From assembly GCA_045616445.1 (NCBI GenBank), contig JAZLGR010000002.1, forward strand, positions 1 through 53,907: a stretch of DNA of 53,907 bases, in the 5' to 3' direction. Numbering within the stretch: position 1 is the stretch's first letter; the number at the start of each line of letters is the position of its first letter. The notes beneath the pieces were generated by a model. That model did no database searches, had not been told where the DNA came from, and saw only the letters and a program-made list of their open reading frames with translations. This stretch comes from Fimousia sp045616445 (GTDB taxonomy: Bacteria > Bacillota > Clostridia > Lachnospirales > Lachnospiraceae). Both the position numbers and the translations under genes were made by a program. Below, in pieces: positions 1 through 7,066 of the stretch.

Positions 1-1
1 A

Positions 2-370
2 TATTATATTGCAGATCTTGGTTTTTATTTTGCTACAAATACAGATAATCGTATTAACTATGGGCCGGTGTTAGAGAATATTACGTACATCTATGCAAAA
101 GCAAAAGGATATGCCGTAAGTGTAGGACGAATTGGAAAACTAGAATGCGATTTTATCATGAGAAACGGAATAATGCAGTATTCTTATGTGCAGGTGGCAA
201 TGACTATACTCAGCAGTCGAAATACAGAGGAACGAGAATATAGGCCACTTGAGACAATCAAAGATAATTATCCGAAATATGTTGTTACACGAAATGATTT
301 GATTCAGCACAGAAATGGCATTATACATGTGAACATTGGACCATTTATGAGAGATGGAAAAATGTTCTAG
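2..370 (+). CDS. C-terminal part of a DUF4143-type AAA ATPase (partial at the window edge)
   Basis: The reading frame is open from base 2, so the start lies outside the window. The visible 122 residues begin YYIADLGFYFATNTDNRINYG and continue into a segment with LECDFIMRNG, YVQVAMTI and a final NGIIHVNIGPFM. This matches the end of the large family of bacterial ATPases with a C-terminal DUF4143 nuclease-like domain: a conserved D-x-G-x-x-x after the arm, a G-K-L/V-E-x-D-F strand, and a Q-V-A strand. Known from the family: N-terminal AAA+ domain, role poorly defined. A GTG at 68 could be mistaken for a start but lies inside the domain. A second, complete member of the family is at 40227-41543. 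Confidence 0.7.
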   Translation, partial: YYIADLGFYFATNTDNRINYGPVLENITYIYAKAKGYAVSVGRIGKLECDFIMRNGIMQYSYVQVAMTILSSRNTEEREYRPLETIKDNYPKYVVTRNDLIQHRNGIIHVNIGPFMRDGKMF

Positions 371-386
371 CGGTTGGGAGATATTA

Positions 387-629
387 ATGACTATTAGAAA
401 ATGAGAATAGAAGACTATGATGAGGTATATTCATTGTGGCTGTCTTGTCGCAACAGAGGATGCTGCAATGGGTGAATTATTAGTTCTTGGAATTCATAAA
501 GTAGCATTGGTTGTATTTGAACGTAATAAAACCGGAAATGCACTCTGGGAGAGTCAAGGATTTACTGTGAGAGATGATTTGGTGTATCGAAATAAGACGT
601 TAGTTGATATTGAAAGAATTGACACCTAA
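387..629 (+). pseudogene. Decayed GNAT-family acetyltransferase
   Basis: ATG at 401 opens MRIEDYDEVYSLWLSC, the usual start of a small GNAT acetyltransferase, and runs into a stop at about 475. A second frame (stop at 629) carries the family's C-terminal end, with LGIHKVALVVFERNKTGNA and GFTVRDDLVYRNK. The acetyl-CoA binding core that should lie between them is missing. A further ATG at 387 reads MTIRK then a stop, consistent with one base lost from the A-run before the next ATG. The gene therefore seems to carry an internal deletion plus a frameshift. The fragments are too short to work as an enzyme. Confidence 0.65.
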
Positions 630-646
630 GCTGTATTGGATATACT
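619..646 (+). promoter_or_regulatory. Candidate sigma-A promoter of the PP-loop gene
   Basis: TTGACA (619-624) and TATACT (641-646) are separated by 16 bp. The predicted start of transcription is near 653, about 50 bases before the ATG at 704. The -35 box overlaps the last codons of the GNAT remnant. Confidence 0.5.
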
Positions 647-703
647 TTTCTCGAACTAAAAAGACAGTAGAAGATAAATAGATAGATAAGCAGGATAAAA
701 CGA

Positions 704-1858
704 ATGAAAGAAATTACAATTGAAGAATTAAAAAAACGCGTAGAAGAGTCTGTACAGCTGATTGATATCAGAGATGAAGGCAGCATTATCTACGGCATGA
801 TGCCAAACGCTATTCCAATCTCTATTGCTCAATTTGAAGCAGATTTTGAAGGGTGTTTGGAACAGTTAAAGAAAGAAAAATCCATCGTTCTTTATTGTCA
901 GCGTGGAGAAAAATCCAGAAATCTGGCTGAAAGATTAGAAGAATCCGGATATGACAGTTATAGTTTAATTGGTGGATTTAATGCATTCTTAATGGATACC
1001 ATTGAGCATGAAGATCCGGAAGAATGCAAAAAAAGAGCAGAACAGAGCATTCGCAAGAAATTTCATAAGCAGCTCTTTACCCCATTTGCCAGAGCATGTA
1101 AAAAATATGAGCTGATTCAGGAAGGAGATCACATTGCGGTATGTATCTCCGGTGGCAAGGATTCTATGTTGATGGCGAAGCTCTTCCAGGAAATCCAGAG
1201 ACATAGAAAAGTACAGTTTGATCTGACATTTTTAGTGATGGACCCAGGTTATAATGAGGCAAATAGAAAGCTCATCGAGAGCAATGCATCAAAACTTGGC
1301 ATTCCGATTACGATTTTTGAAAGCACAATTTTTGATGCGGTGGATAACATTGCGAAAAATCCATGCTATTTATGCGCGAGAATGCGTAGAGGATATTTAT
1401 ACAGCAGAGCGAAGGCATTGGGCTGTAACAAGATTGCTCTTGGTCATCATTATGATGATGTGATTGAAACCATTCTGATGGGCATGCTCCATGGTGGACA
1501 GATTCAGACTATGATGCCGAAACTTCATAGTACCAACTTTGAAGGCATGGAACTGATTCGCCCATTATACCTTGTGCGTGAGGAAGACATTTGCAATTGG
1601 AGAGATTATAACAATCTGCATTTCCTCCAGTGTGCATGTCATTTTACAGAAACATGCAGCACATGTCATGAGGATGGCACAACATCCTCCAAGAGATTAG
1701 AAACCAAAAAACTGATCGCCAAACTGAAGGAAACCAGCCCGTATATTGAAGGGAACATCTTCAAAAGTGTGCAGAACGTAAATCTCGATACAGTAATTGA
1801 ATATAAACAAAAGGGTGTCCGACATAACTTCCTGGAGACCTATTATGAGAAGGAATAA
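704..1858 (+). CDS. Rhodanese domain fused to a TtcA/TilS-like PP-loop ATPase (probable tRNA thiolation enzyme)
   Basis: 384 residues. Residues 1-100 form a rhodanese (sulfurtransferase) domain with the active-site loop YCQRGEKSRN; Cys65 would carry the persulfide. Residues 115-360 form a PP-loop ATP pyrophosphatase with the SGGKDS signature at 149-154. It also has a CYLC pair at 221-224, an ALGHHYDD motif near 245-252 and more cysteines at 310, 312, 318 and 321. This is the pattern of TtcA-type enzymes, which adenylate tRNA and insert sulfur with an iron-sulfur cluster. Inference: the fused rhodanese supplies the sulfur, so the protein may be self-contained. The exact tRNA position modified cannot be told from sequence. 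The start is chosen as the first ATG; its ribosome site is weak. Confidence 0.85.
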   Translation: MKEITIEELKKRVEESVQLIDIRDEGSIIYGMMPNAIPISIAQFEADFEGCLEQLKKEKSIVLYCQRGEKSRNLAERLEESGYDSYSLIGGFNAFLMDTIEHEDPEECKKRAEQSIRKKFHKQLFTPFARACKKYELIQEGDHIAVCISGGKDSMLMAKLFQEIQRHRKVQFDLTFLVMDPGYNEANRKLIESNASKLGIPITIFESTIFDAVDNIAKNPCYLCARMRRGYLYSRAKALGCNKIALGHHYDDVIETILMGMLHGGQIQTMMPKLHSTNFEGMELIRPLYLVREEDICNWRDYNNLHFLQCACHFTETCSTCHEDGTTSSKRLETKKLIAKLKETSPYIEGNIFKSVQNVNLDTVIEYKQKGVRHNFLETYYEKE

Positions 1859-1893
1859 ACATTAAAATGATTGTACAGACAACGTGATGAGTG

Positions 1894-1913
1894 TTATTAT
1901 AAGCTTATAATAA
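1894..1913. repeat. 20-bp perfect palindrome upstream of the isomerase gene
   Basis: Arms TTATTATAAG and CTTATAATAA meet with no spacer, 36 bp upstream of the ATG at 1949. It sits where a promoter or operator would be. No terminator T-run follows it, so an operator is more likely than a terminator. Confidence 0.4.
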
Positions 1914-1948
1914 TTAAAATGTGAATACTACAATAAGGAGATATCATC

Positions 1949-2761
1949 ATGATTTACAGTACAATTATCACCAATGGAATTCTGCAATGTGGTACTGCGA
2001 TCACATCTGCAGGTCCTGAAGTTGCAATTAAAATGGCAGCTGATTGCGGATATGATGCGGTTCAGCTTACCATTGCTTCCCCTTCAGACTATGACATACC
2101 AGCATTAAAAGCATTACTCAAAGAACATGGACTTTTTGTTAATGCCCTTGCAACTGGCCAGATTTATAGTGTGGAGAATTACAGCATGGGTTCCGATGAT
2201 GAAGAGAATAGAAAAATGTGTGTTACCCGTCTGTGCGAGCTGGTAGAAGTATGCCAGGAATTAGATAGTGCAGATTTGGTAATCGGCGCAGTTCGTGGAT
2301 GTACATCAGATGCAGCTGCACCAGAATTATACCATCAGCAGTTTGAGAAGAGTCTTGCTGAAGTTTGCGATTATGCGAAAGGTTGTGGTGTGACGGTTAT
2401 TCTTGAACTGATCGATTATCTGGAATCTGACTGCTGCAATAAGATTCCGGAGATGGAAGATTATCTTGCCCGTTTAAACCGTGATAATCTGGTTATGTAT
2501 TTAGATACTATGCATATGTATTATGAAAAGGAAGATATTTGTGCTGTGATCAAAGAATACGGTAGTAAGATTCCACAGATTGATATCTCCGGGGAAGAAC
2601 GAATTAATCCATTTGACAGTGTCATTGATTTTGATGCAGCGATGAAAGCATTGAGTGAAACAGATTTTGATGGCGTACTGAATATGGAATTTGATTTCAA
2701 AGATGATGATAAGCTTCGTGTGGAAGCATTAAAATATATTAAAGGATTTTTTGAAGACTAA
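1949..2761 (+). CDS. Sugar phosphate isomerase/epimerase-like TIM-barrel protein
   Basis: 270 residues, the usual length of the xylose-isomerase-like TIM-barrel family (AP endonuclease family 2 fold). Typical strands are visible: CGYDAVQLTIASP early, then DLVIGAVRG, a glutamate-bearing strand VTVILELIDY near 145-155, VMYLDTMHMYYE near 185-195, IDISGEERINPFDSVIDF, and a C-terminal VLNMEFDF. The E, D and H residues in these strands are where the family binds a divalent metal. A good ribosome site (AAGGAG) precedes the ATG. The substrate is unknown; members act on keto-sugars, hydroxypyruvate, inosose or similar. The gene stands alone, so the context does not reveal the pathway. Confidence 0.7.
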   Translation: MIYSTIITNGILQCGTAITSAGPEVAIKMAADCGYDAVQLTIASPSDYDIPALKALLKEHGLFVNALATGQIYSVENYSMGSDDEENRKMCVTRLCELVEVCQELDSADLVIGAVRGCTSDAAAPELYHQQFEKSLAEVCDYAKGCGVTVILELIDYLESDCCNKIPEMEDYLARLNRDNLVMYLDTMHMYYEKEDICAVIKEYGSKIPQIDISGEERINPFDSVIDFDAAMKALSETDFDGVLNMEFDFKDDDKLRVEALKYIKGFFED

Positions 2762-2883
2762 TATGTAGGGATGATATGATAATATATTCTGCATAATTAT
2801 TAAAAAAACAAAAAGAAAGTGGTATAATTATTACATTAAGGGGCTTGCTTACAACGCAATATGTTTTATAGGAGGAAGATTAT

Positions 2884-3249
2884 ATGTCAGATTTAAAAGA
2901 TTCTATTCGCAGCAAACGTAAATATTTGGCTTCCATGATTTTAGTGTTGATTCCTTACATTCTCTATATTTTATGGTTAGTATGTAAGGTGTTAGACATG
3001 ATTGTTGGAAGATCCACTCAGAATGGAGGACTTCATGCATTGCTTACCATGTTATTGGTTGTGATGCCATTTGCATGTCCAATCTTATCTGCCATTTCCT
3101 CTGTTGCAGGACTGTTAAGAATCAAGGATTTACGTGCAGAAGGAATGTCAATTAAGAGAATCCTGATGCTTGGTCTTGTAGGTATTGGTATGGCAGCTGC
3201 AACAGTCGTTGTCATGATTTTACGCGTGAAAGCTGCGGTAGGGCAGTAA
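2884..3249 (+). CDS. Small integral membrane protein of unknown function
   Basis: 121 residues with a short charged N-terminus (SDLKDSIRSKRK) and three clear hydrophobic segments, at about residues 17-37, 50-76 and 93-113. It is preceded by a strong AGGAGG ribosome site. A TATAAT at 2823-2828 could serve as a -10 box, but no good -35 is visible. I recognise no catalytic motif. It may be cotranscribed with the nitroreductase 41 bases downstream, but nothing else ties the two together. Confidence 0.6.
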   Translation: MSDLKDSIRSKRKYLASMILVLIPYILYILWLVCKVLDMIVGRSTQNGGLHALLTMLLVVMPFACPILSAISSVAGLLRIKDLRAEGMSIKRILMLGLVGIGMAAATVVVMILRVKAAVGQ

Positions 3250-3290
3250 CATTTGCCTAATTGAGTGATTGTATATAGGAGAAATTTGAG

Positions 3291-3809
3291 ATGAATGAAA
3301 CATTAAAAGTATTGGAAACAAGAAGAAGCTGCAGAAATTTTAAGCCAGATATGGTGGAAAAAGAAAAATTAGATGCCATCTTAAAGGCAGGCACTTATGC
3401 TGCTTCCGGCATGGGAAGACAGAGCGCGATTATCATCGCAGTAACAGACAAGGAAGTTCGTGATCAGCTCTCCAAGTTAAATGCATCCATCATGGGCGCA
3501 GACATGGACCCATTCTACGGTGCGCCAGTGATACTGATCGTATTAGCAAATAAAGATATCGTTACTTATAAATATGATGGATCTCTTGTTATGGGCAATC
3601 TTATGAATGCTGCTGAGAGTCTTGGCGTAAACAGCATCTGGATTCACAGAGCAAAAGAAGAATTCGAATCTGATTTCGGTAAAGAAATCCTTGCAAAACT
3701 TGGCATTGAAGGAAATTATGAAGGCATCGGCCACTGTGCATTGGGTTATGCTGCAGATGAAATTCCAGCACCAGCTGCAAGAAAAGATAATTACGTATAT
3801 TACATCTAG
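3291..3809 (+). CDS. Nitroreductase-family flavoprotein
   Basis: 172 residues. The N-terminal TRRSCRNFKPDMV is the FMN-phosphate binding start of nitroreductases (R-R-S-x-R-x-F). It is followed by AGTYAASGMGRQ, then FYGAPVILIVLA, SLVMGNLMNAAESLGVNSIWI, and a C-terminal GHCALGYA. These are the conserved blocks of the short NADH/FMN nitroreductase family, which reduces quinones, nitro compounds or flavins as a dimer. The natural substrate cannot be told. The downstream acetyltransferase gene starts 21 bases after this stop with no clear ribosome site of its own, which suggests coupling. Confidence 0.88.
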   Translation: MNETLKVLETRRSCRNFKPDMVEKEKLDAILKAGTYAASGMGRQSAIIIAVTDKEVRDQLSKLNASIMGADMDPFYGAPVILIVLANKDIVTYKYDGSLVMGNLMNAAESLGVNSIWIHRAKEEFESDFGKEILAKLGIEGNYEGIGHCALGYAADEIPAPAARKDNYVYYI

Positions 3810-3830
3810 TCATGGTAATTGTATCTAGTC

Positions 3831-4280
3831 ATGGAACAGATTGAAGATTTAGAAGTAATCCGGGCAACGAAGACAGCCCAGCAGGCAGGTGCCTATTATG
3901 TGCGCATCCAGGCCATGGCTGTGAAGCATCACATCACTCTGGAGCAGGAATTTGATAAGCATGACAATCCCGACACGAAATATATTGTCATGTTGGACGA
4001 TGTGTTGCCGGTTGCTACCTGCAGAATGTATCCCATTGATGAGCATCGGATGATGCTTGGCCGTATCGTGGTGCTGCCAGAATACCGTGGGAACGGTATT
4101 GGAAGCAAGGTTGTAAGGGAAGCAGAGAAGTGGGCCTTTGAGCTTGGTTATGAAGTTGCGGTCCTGGAAAGTCGGATCAATAAGATAGAGTTTTATGAAA
4201 AGCTTGGATATCAGGCAGACTTTGCGCAGGTCATTGAAGGAGACACCTTCACCTGCGTGCATATGGAAAAGAAGATATAG
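3831..4280 (+). CDS. GNAT-family N-acetyltransferase (ElaA-like)
   Basis: 149 residues from the ATG at 3831; an upstream TTG at 3819 would add four residues but has no better support. The acetyl-CoA binding motif A is plain: GRIVVLPEYRGNGIGSKVVREAEKWA. It is followed by EVAVLESRINKIEFYEKLGYQ, the C-terminal half of the GNAT fold. The N-terminal VATCRMYPID strand resembles ElaA-type proteins. Substrate unknown. A perfect 12-base duplication covers both the preceding stop codon and this start codon (3804-3815 and 3823-3834). A strong terminator follows the gene. Confidence 0.85.
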   Translation: MEQIEDLEVIRATKTAQQAGAYYVRIQAMAVKHHITLEQEFDKHDNPDTKYIVMLDDVLPVATCRMYPIDEHRMMLGRIVVLPEYRGNGIGSKVVREAEKWAFELGYEVAVLESRINKIEFYEKLGYQADFAQVIEGDTFTCVHMEKKI

Positions 4281-4290
4281 GAGAGGTAGA

Positions 4291-4323
4291 AGGGGCAGCT
4301 GTATTATACGGCTGTCTCTTTTT
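4291..4323 (+). terminator. Rho-independent terminator after the GNAT gene
   Basis: A 13-bp stem (4291-4303 with 4307-4319, a few G-U pairs) closes on a TTA loop and is followed by a run of T. It separates the nitroreductase/GNAT unit from the nucleotidyltransferase gene. Confidence 0.8.
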
Positions 4324-4341
4324 AAGTGCTTCGCTGATTCC

Positions 4342-4379
4342 AAATTGACATTTACACGATAACGTGTTATTGTCAATTT
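4342..4379. promoter_or_regulatory. Promoter embedded in a 38-bp nested palindrome
   Basis: Outer arms AAATTGACA and TGTCAATTT enclose inner arms ACACG and CGTGT around ATAA. The -35 TTGACA (4345-4350), 17-bp spacer and -10 TATTGT (4368-4373) lie entirely inside the palindrome. A dimeric DNA-binding protein on this site would block transcription. The obvious candidate is the gene's own product, which starts with a helix-turn-helix. Confidence 0.65.
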
Positions 4380-4398
4380 AGAAGGAGGTGACTCGAAT

Positions 4399-4959
4399 AT
4401 GAAAGATTATTTTACAGTAACACAGTATGCTAAGTTGACCGGAAAGGATCCAGGGAATATTCGCAGACTTCTTGGATATGGAAAGCTTGTTGGTGAGAAA
4501 CTGGGAAATCAATGGATTATACCAACTGATACAAAGTATCCAGAAGATGGTCGTGTGAAATCTGGAAACTATCGCAATTGGCGTAAAAAAACAAAGATTG
4601 AAAAAGAAAAAACAAATTTAATGGAATTGCTTCATCAGATGAGCCACGAATTTGAGCATATTTATGGTGACCATTTGATAAAAATTGTATTGTATGGATC
4701 TTATGCCAGAGGAGAGCAGACAGAAGAATCGGATATTGATATTGCTGTATTATTGAAAGATGGTGATACTGAAGAAATGCATGATGCTATGACAGATATA
4801 GTAGTGGATTGTGAACTTGATCAAGGAATTACATTTTCAGTAATATCCCTTGATTATGATCAGTACGAGAATTGGAAAAAAACATTACCTTTTTATATGA
4901 ATTTAGAGAGAGAAGGGATTATTCTTTGGAAGCAGCGTAATTTCCCTATCGAAATATAG
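4399..4959 (+). CDS. HTH plus MNT-type nucleotidyltransferase (antitoxin-like)
   Basis: 186 residues. Residues 3-45 look like a MerR/excisionase-type helix-turn-helix (YFTVTQYAKLTGKDPGNIRRLL). Residues 72-175 form a minimal nucleotidyltransferase domain with the signature G100-S101...S111-D112-x-D114 (YGSYARGEQTEESDIDIAVL). Family knowledge: MNT proteins pair with HEPN RNase toxins and can inactivate them by AMPylation, and the HTH would provide autoregulation. Here only a truncated HEPN fragment follows (4955-5101), so the toxin seems lost. A strong GAAGGAGGTG ribosome site precedes the ATG, and the promoter palindrome lies 20 bases upstream. Confidence 0.8.
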   Translation: MKDYFTVTQYAKLTGKDPGNIRRLLGYGKLVGEKLGNQWIIPTDTKYPEDGRVKSGNYRNWRKKTKIEKEKTNLMELLHQMSHEFEHIYGDHLIKIVLYGSYARGEQTEESDIDIAVLLKDGDTEEMHDAMTDIVVDCELDQGITFSVISLDYDQYENWKKTLPFYMNLEREGIILWKQRNFPIEI

Positions 4960-5101
4960 ATATGCATCTGAAAGTAGAGAAAAAGCAGATTATCTAGATT
5001 TTTTTATTGCATCTAGAGATGATGCGAAGAAGCAGATCATTCGAGCAGAAGAATTTAGAACATATATTGAACATTATTTAAAACAACATGAAGTTTTGTA
5101 A
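4955..5101 (+). pseudogene. C-terminal remnant of a HEPN-domain protein
   Basis: Overlapping the stop of the nucleotidyltransferase in another frame is an open stretch reading YRYASESREKADYLDF, then FIASRDDAKKQI and a helix ending in LKQHEVL. This matches the last ~48 residues of HEPN proteins encoded beside MNT genes (R-x-x-S-D-Y-x-D-F-x-x-x-x-x-E-A). The N-terminal two thirds, with the R-x4-6-H RNase motif, are absent, so no active toxin can be made. The junction with the MNT gene suggests one deletion fused the two coding regions. Confidence 0.6.
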
Positions 5102-5122
5102 TATAGAATTGAGAGAGAAAAA

Positions 5123-6571
5123 ATGAAATTATTTTACACCCCAGACTATGCAAAAACAGGGGATGTTATCCCTTTTTATAATGAGAATACAAAGCGTTTT
5201 GAGGGTTATTACCTGAAAAACTGGAATAAAGATGCACCAGAGGAATTGGTGGTACGTGGCTGGCATCGCATTGTCACAGAAGACAATCGCCATTTTGAGG
5301 AGACACCAACGAATATTGAAGGTGGAACAGGGTCCATCCTTTATGTGGATGGAATATACCACATGTTTTATTGTTCCTTTGATTTTCCACCAAAGCCATT
5401 GGCTCAGTGGGCGCGACATGCGGTAAGTGAAGATCTGATTCATTGGACGGATTTCCCGGAAGAGAAATTCACAGCGGATGGAGAAATCTATGCCATGTCT
5501 GACTGGCGTGATCCCCATGTGTTCTGGAACGATGAGGAGCAGACATGGTGGATGCTGCTGGCGGCAAGAGAAAACCACAAAACCCAGAGAAATGGCTGTG
5601 TGGCACTTTGTGTGTCTGATGACCTTCATCATTGGGAATATCGTAAACCGCTTTATGCACCAAAGCGTCATCCGGCAGCCTATGAATGTCCGGATATGTT
5701 TAAGATGGGAGACTGGTATTATCTGGTTTACTCAAGTTATGTGGATGGATTCCATACCTACTACCGTATGAGCAAATCGTTGGCAGGTCCATGGATCCGA
5801 CCGGCTCTTGATACCTTTGATGGACGTGCTTTCTATGCGGCGAAGACAGGTATGCTGGGTGAACATCGCTACATCTATGGTTGGAATCCAACCAAAGGAG
5901 AAAACAACTGGGAGTTTGATCCCACCAAAGACTACGGACTGGATTATCAGACCTGGAACTGGGGCGGCAGCATCGTTGTTCATAAGTTGATTCAGCATGA
6001 AGATGGTACTTTGGGTGTTTGTCCAACGGAAAGCGTGGCAGAAGCATTCAAAAAGAGCGAAAAAGCAGAATTCAAACCGCTGTCCGGTGAGTGGAAAAAC
6101 TGTGACAACAACAATGATAACAACACGATTATGAATCTAACACAAGACGGCTACAGTGCCATCATTGGTCCGGAAATTCCAGATCAGTGCTGCATCAAGA
6201 TGACATTAACCTATCATGGCACCCCATCCGATTTTGGCTTAGCGCTGCAGATAGATGAAGACTTTGATTTTGGCTATTATCTGATGTTTGAGCCATCCTA
6301 CAACCGCATGCAGTTCCGTTCCGGGCTTCGTATGTATGAGGCAGGCGGGCAAATGTTTCCGTATGGTGTCGAGATGGAGCGTCCGCTTCCACTCGTTGAG
6401 GGGCAGGAATATGAACTTGAATTATATATTGAAGACTCCATCGGTGTATTGTATGTAAATCAGGATTTAGCTTTTGGCATGCGCATGTACAATTACAAAA
6501 ATCGAAATTTGGGATTTTATGTGTGCGATGGCCAGGTGGAAGTGAAAAATGTAGAAATCCTGACAGAATAA
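5123..6571 (+). CDS. GH32-like beta-fructosidase/levanase-type glycoside hydrolase
   Basis: 482 residues, no signal peptide, so probably cytoplasmic. The five-bladed propeller spans residues 1-320. It opens with FYTPDYAKTGDVIPFYNE; the Asp after GD is the best candidate nucleophile. WRDPHVFW (RDP, 129-131) and YECPDMF (EC, 188-189) are the transition-state stabiliser and acid/base motifs of GH32. A C-terminal beta-sandwich (about 335-480) resembles the GH32 C-domain. The N-terminus differs from the classic WMNDPNG, so this may be a divergent GH32 or a related propeller family. Substrate is inferred as fructosides. No transporter or PTS gene is adjacent, and its ribosome site is weak. Confidence 0.7.
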   Translation: MKLFYTPDYAKTGDVIPFYNENTKRFEGYYLKNWNKDAPEELVVRGWHRIVTEDNRHFEETPTNIEGGTGSILYVDGIYHMFYCSFDFPPKPLAQWARHAVSEDLIHWTDFPEEKFTADGEIYAMSDWRDPHVFWNDEEQTWWMLLAARENHKTQRNGCVALCVSDDLHHWEYRKPLYAPKRHPAAYECPDMFKMGDWYYLVYSSYVDGFHTYYRMSKSLAGPWIRPALDTFDGRAFYAAKTGMLGEHRYIYGWNPTKGENNWEFDPTKDYGLDYQTWNWGGSIVVHKLIQHEDGTLGVCPTESVAEAFKKSEKAEFKPLSGEWKNCDNNNDNNTIMNLTQDGYSAIIGPEIPDQCCIKMTLTYHGTPSDFGLALQIDEDFDFGYYLMFEPSYNRMQFRSGLRMYEAGGQMFPYGVEMERPLPLVEGQEYELELYIEDSIGVLYVNQDLAFGMRMYNYKNRNLGFYVCDGQVEVKNVEILTE

Positions 6572-6590
6572 ATATTGAGAAATTTTAATA

Positions 6591-6644
6591 TTGACAAACA
6601 TCTATGTGCGGAGTATAATAAAAATACATAGATAAATATCTATG
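6591..6644 (+). promoter_or_regulatory. Strong promoter with ArsR-type operator
   Basis: TTGACA (6591-6596), 17-bp spacer and TATAAT (6614-6619) form a near-consensus promoter. Just downstream, CATAGATA-AA-TATCTATG (6627-6644) is a perfect inverted repeat. A further half-site TCTATG (6601-6606) lies in the spacer. The layout fits repression by the ArsR protein encoded next. Confidence 0.75.
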
Positions 6645-6664
6645 CGAAAGTGAGGGAAGATCAT

Positions 6665-6958
6665 ATGACGCGAGAAGAAGTTTCTAAGATTTGTAAAGCG
6701 ATGTCTGATACCAACAGACTTCGTATCATCGAGATGCTGACAGGCGGACAGCGTTGTGGTTGTGATTTGCTGGCAGACCTTCAGGTTACCCAGCCAACTC
6801 TTTCTCATCACATGAAGGTACTGAGTGATTGCGGACTGGTAACTTCTTATAAAGAAGGAAAGTGGCATCACTATTCCATCAATTGTGAACGTTTTACAGA
6901 GTTTAAGAATTACCTCAATGCGATTAGTTGTTGTAAGCCTGAAACAAAAGAAGCATAA
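6665..6958 (+). CDS. ArsR/SmtB-family metalloregulatory repressor
   Basis: 97 residues from the ATG at 6665, which has AGGGA at good spacing; an in-frame GTG at 6650 would overlap that site. The winged helix is clear: AMSDTNRLRIIEMLTGG, then the recognition region QVTQPTLSHHMKVLSDCGLV and the wing SYKEGKWHHYSIN. The CGC pair (Cys31, Cys33) sits where ArsR proteins bind As(III)/Sb(III) (ELCVCDL in the classic repressors), and a CC pair lies near the C-terminus (89-90). Inference: it senses trivalent arsenic or another thiophilic metal(loid) and releases the palindrome just upstream to induce the permease cassette. Confidence 0.88.
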   Translation: MTREEVSKICKAMSDTNRLRIIEMLTGGQRCGCDLLADLQVTQPTLSHHMKVLSDCGLVTSYKEGKWHHYSINCERFTEFKNYLNAISCCKPETKEA

Positions 6959-6979
6959 CATCAAATGATCAAAAGACAA

Positions 6980-6999
6980 GCCGGCCGAAGCAGGCCGGC
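6980..6999 (+). other. Intercistronic GC-rich hairpin
   Basis: GCCGGCC and GGCCGGC flank a 6-base loop in the 108-bp gap between arsR and the permease. No T-run follows, so it is more likely an mRNA processing, stability or partial-attenuation element than a terminator. Confidence 0.5.
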
Positions 7000-7066
7000 A
7001 AATATTAATTCTTATTCATTGATATATGTAAATGTATCAATGCATAGAGCGCAAGGAGGAGTAAGG

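Noticed and set aside
3849..4376. A 175-codon open frame on the minus strand
   Set aside because: It lies antisense to the clear GNAT gene, has no ribosome site and shows no family motif.
5129..5671. A 180-codon minus-strand open frame
   Set aside because: Antisense shadow of the GH32-like gene with cysteine/histidine-rich random composition.
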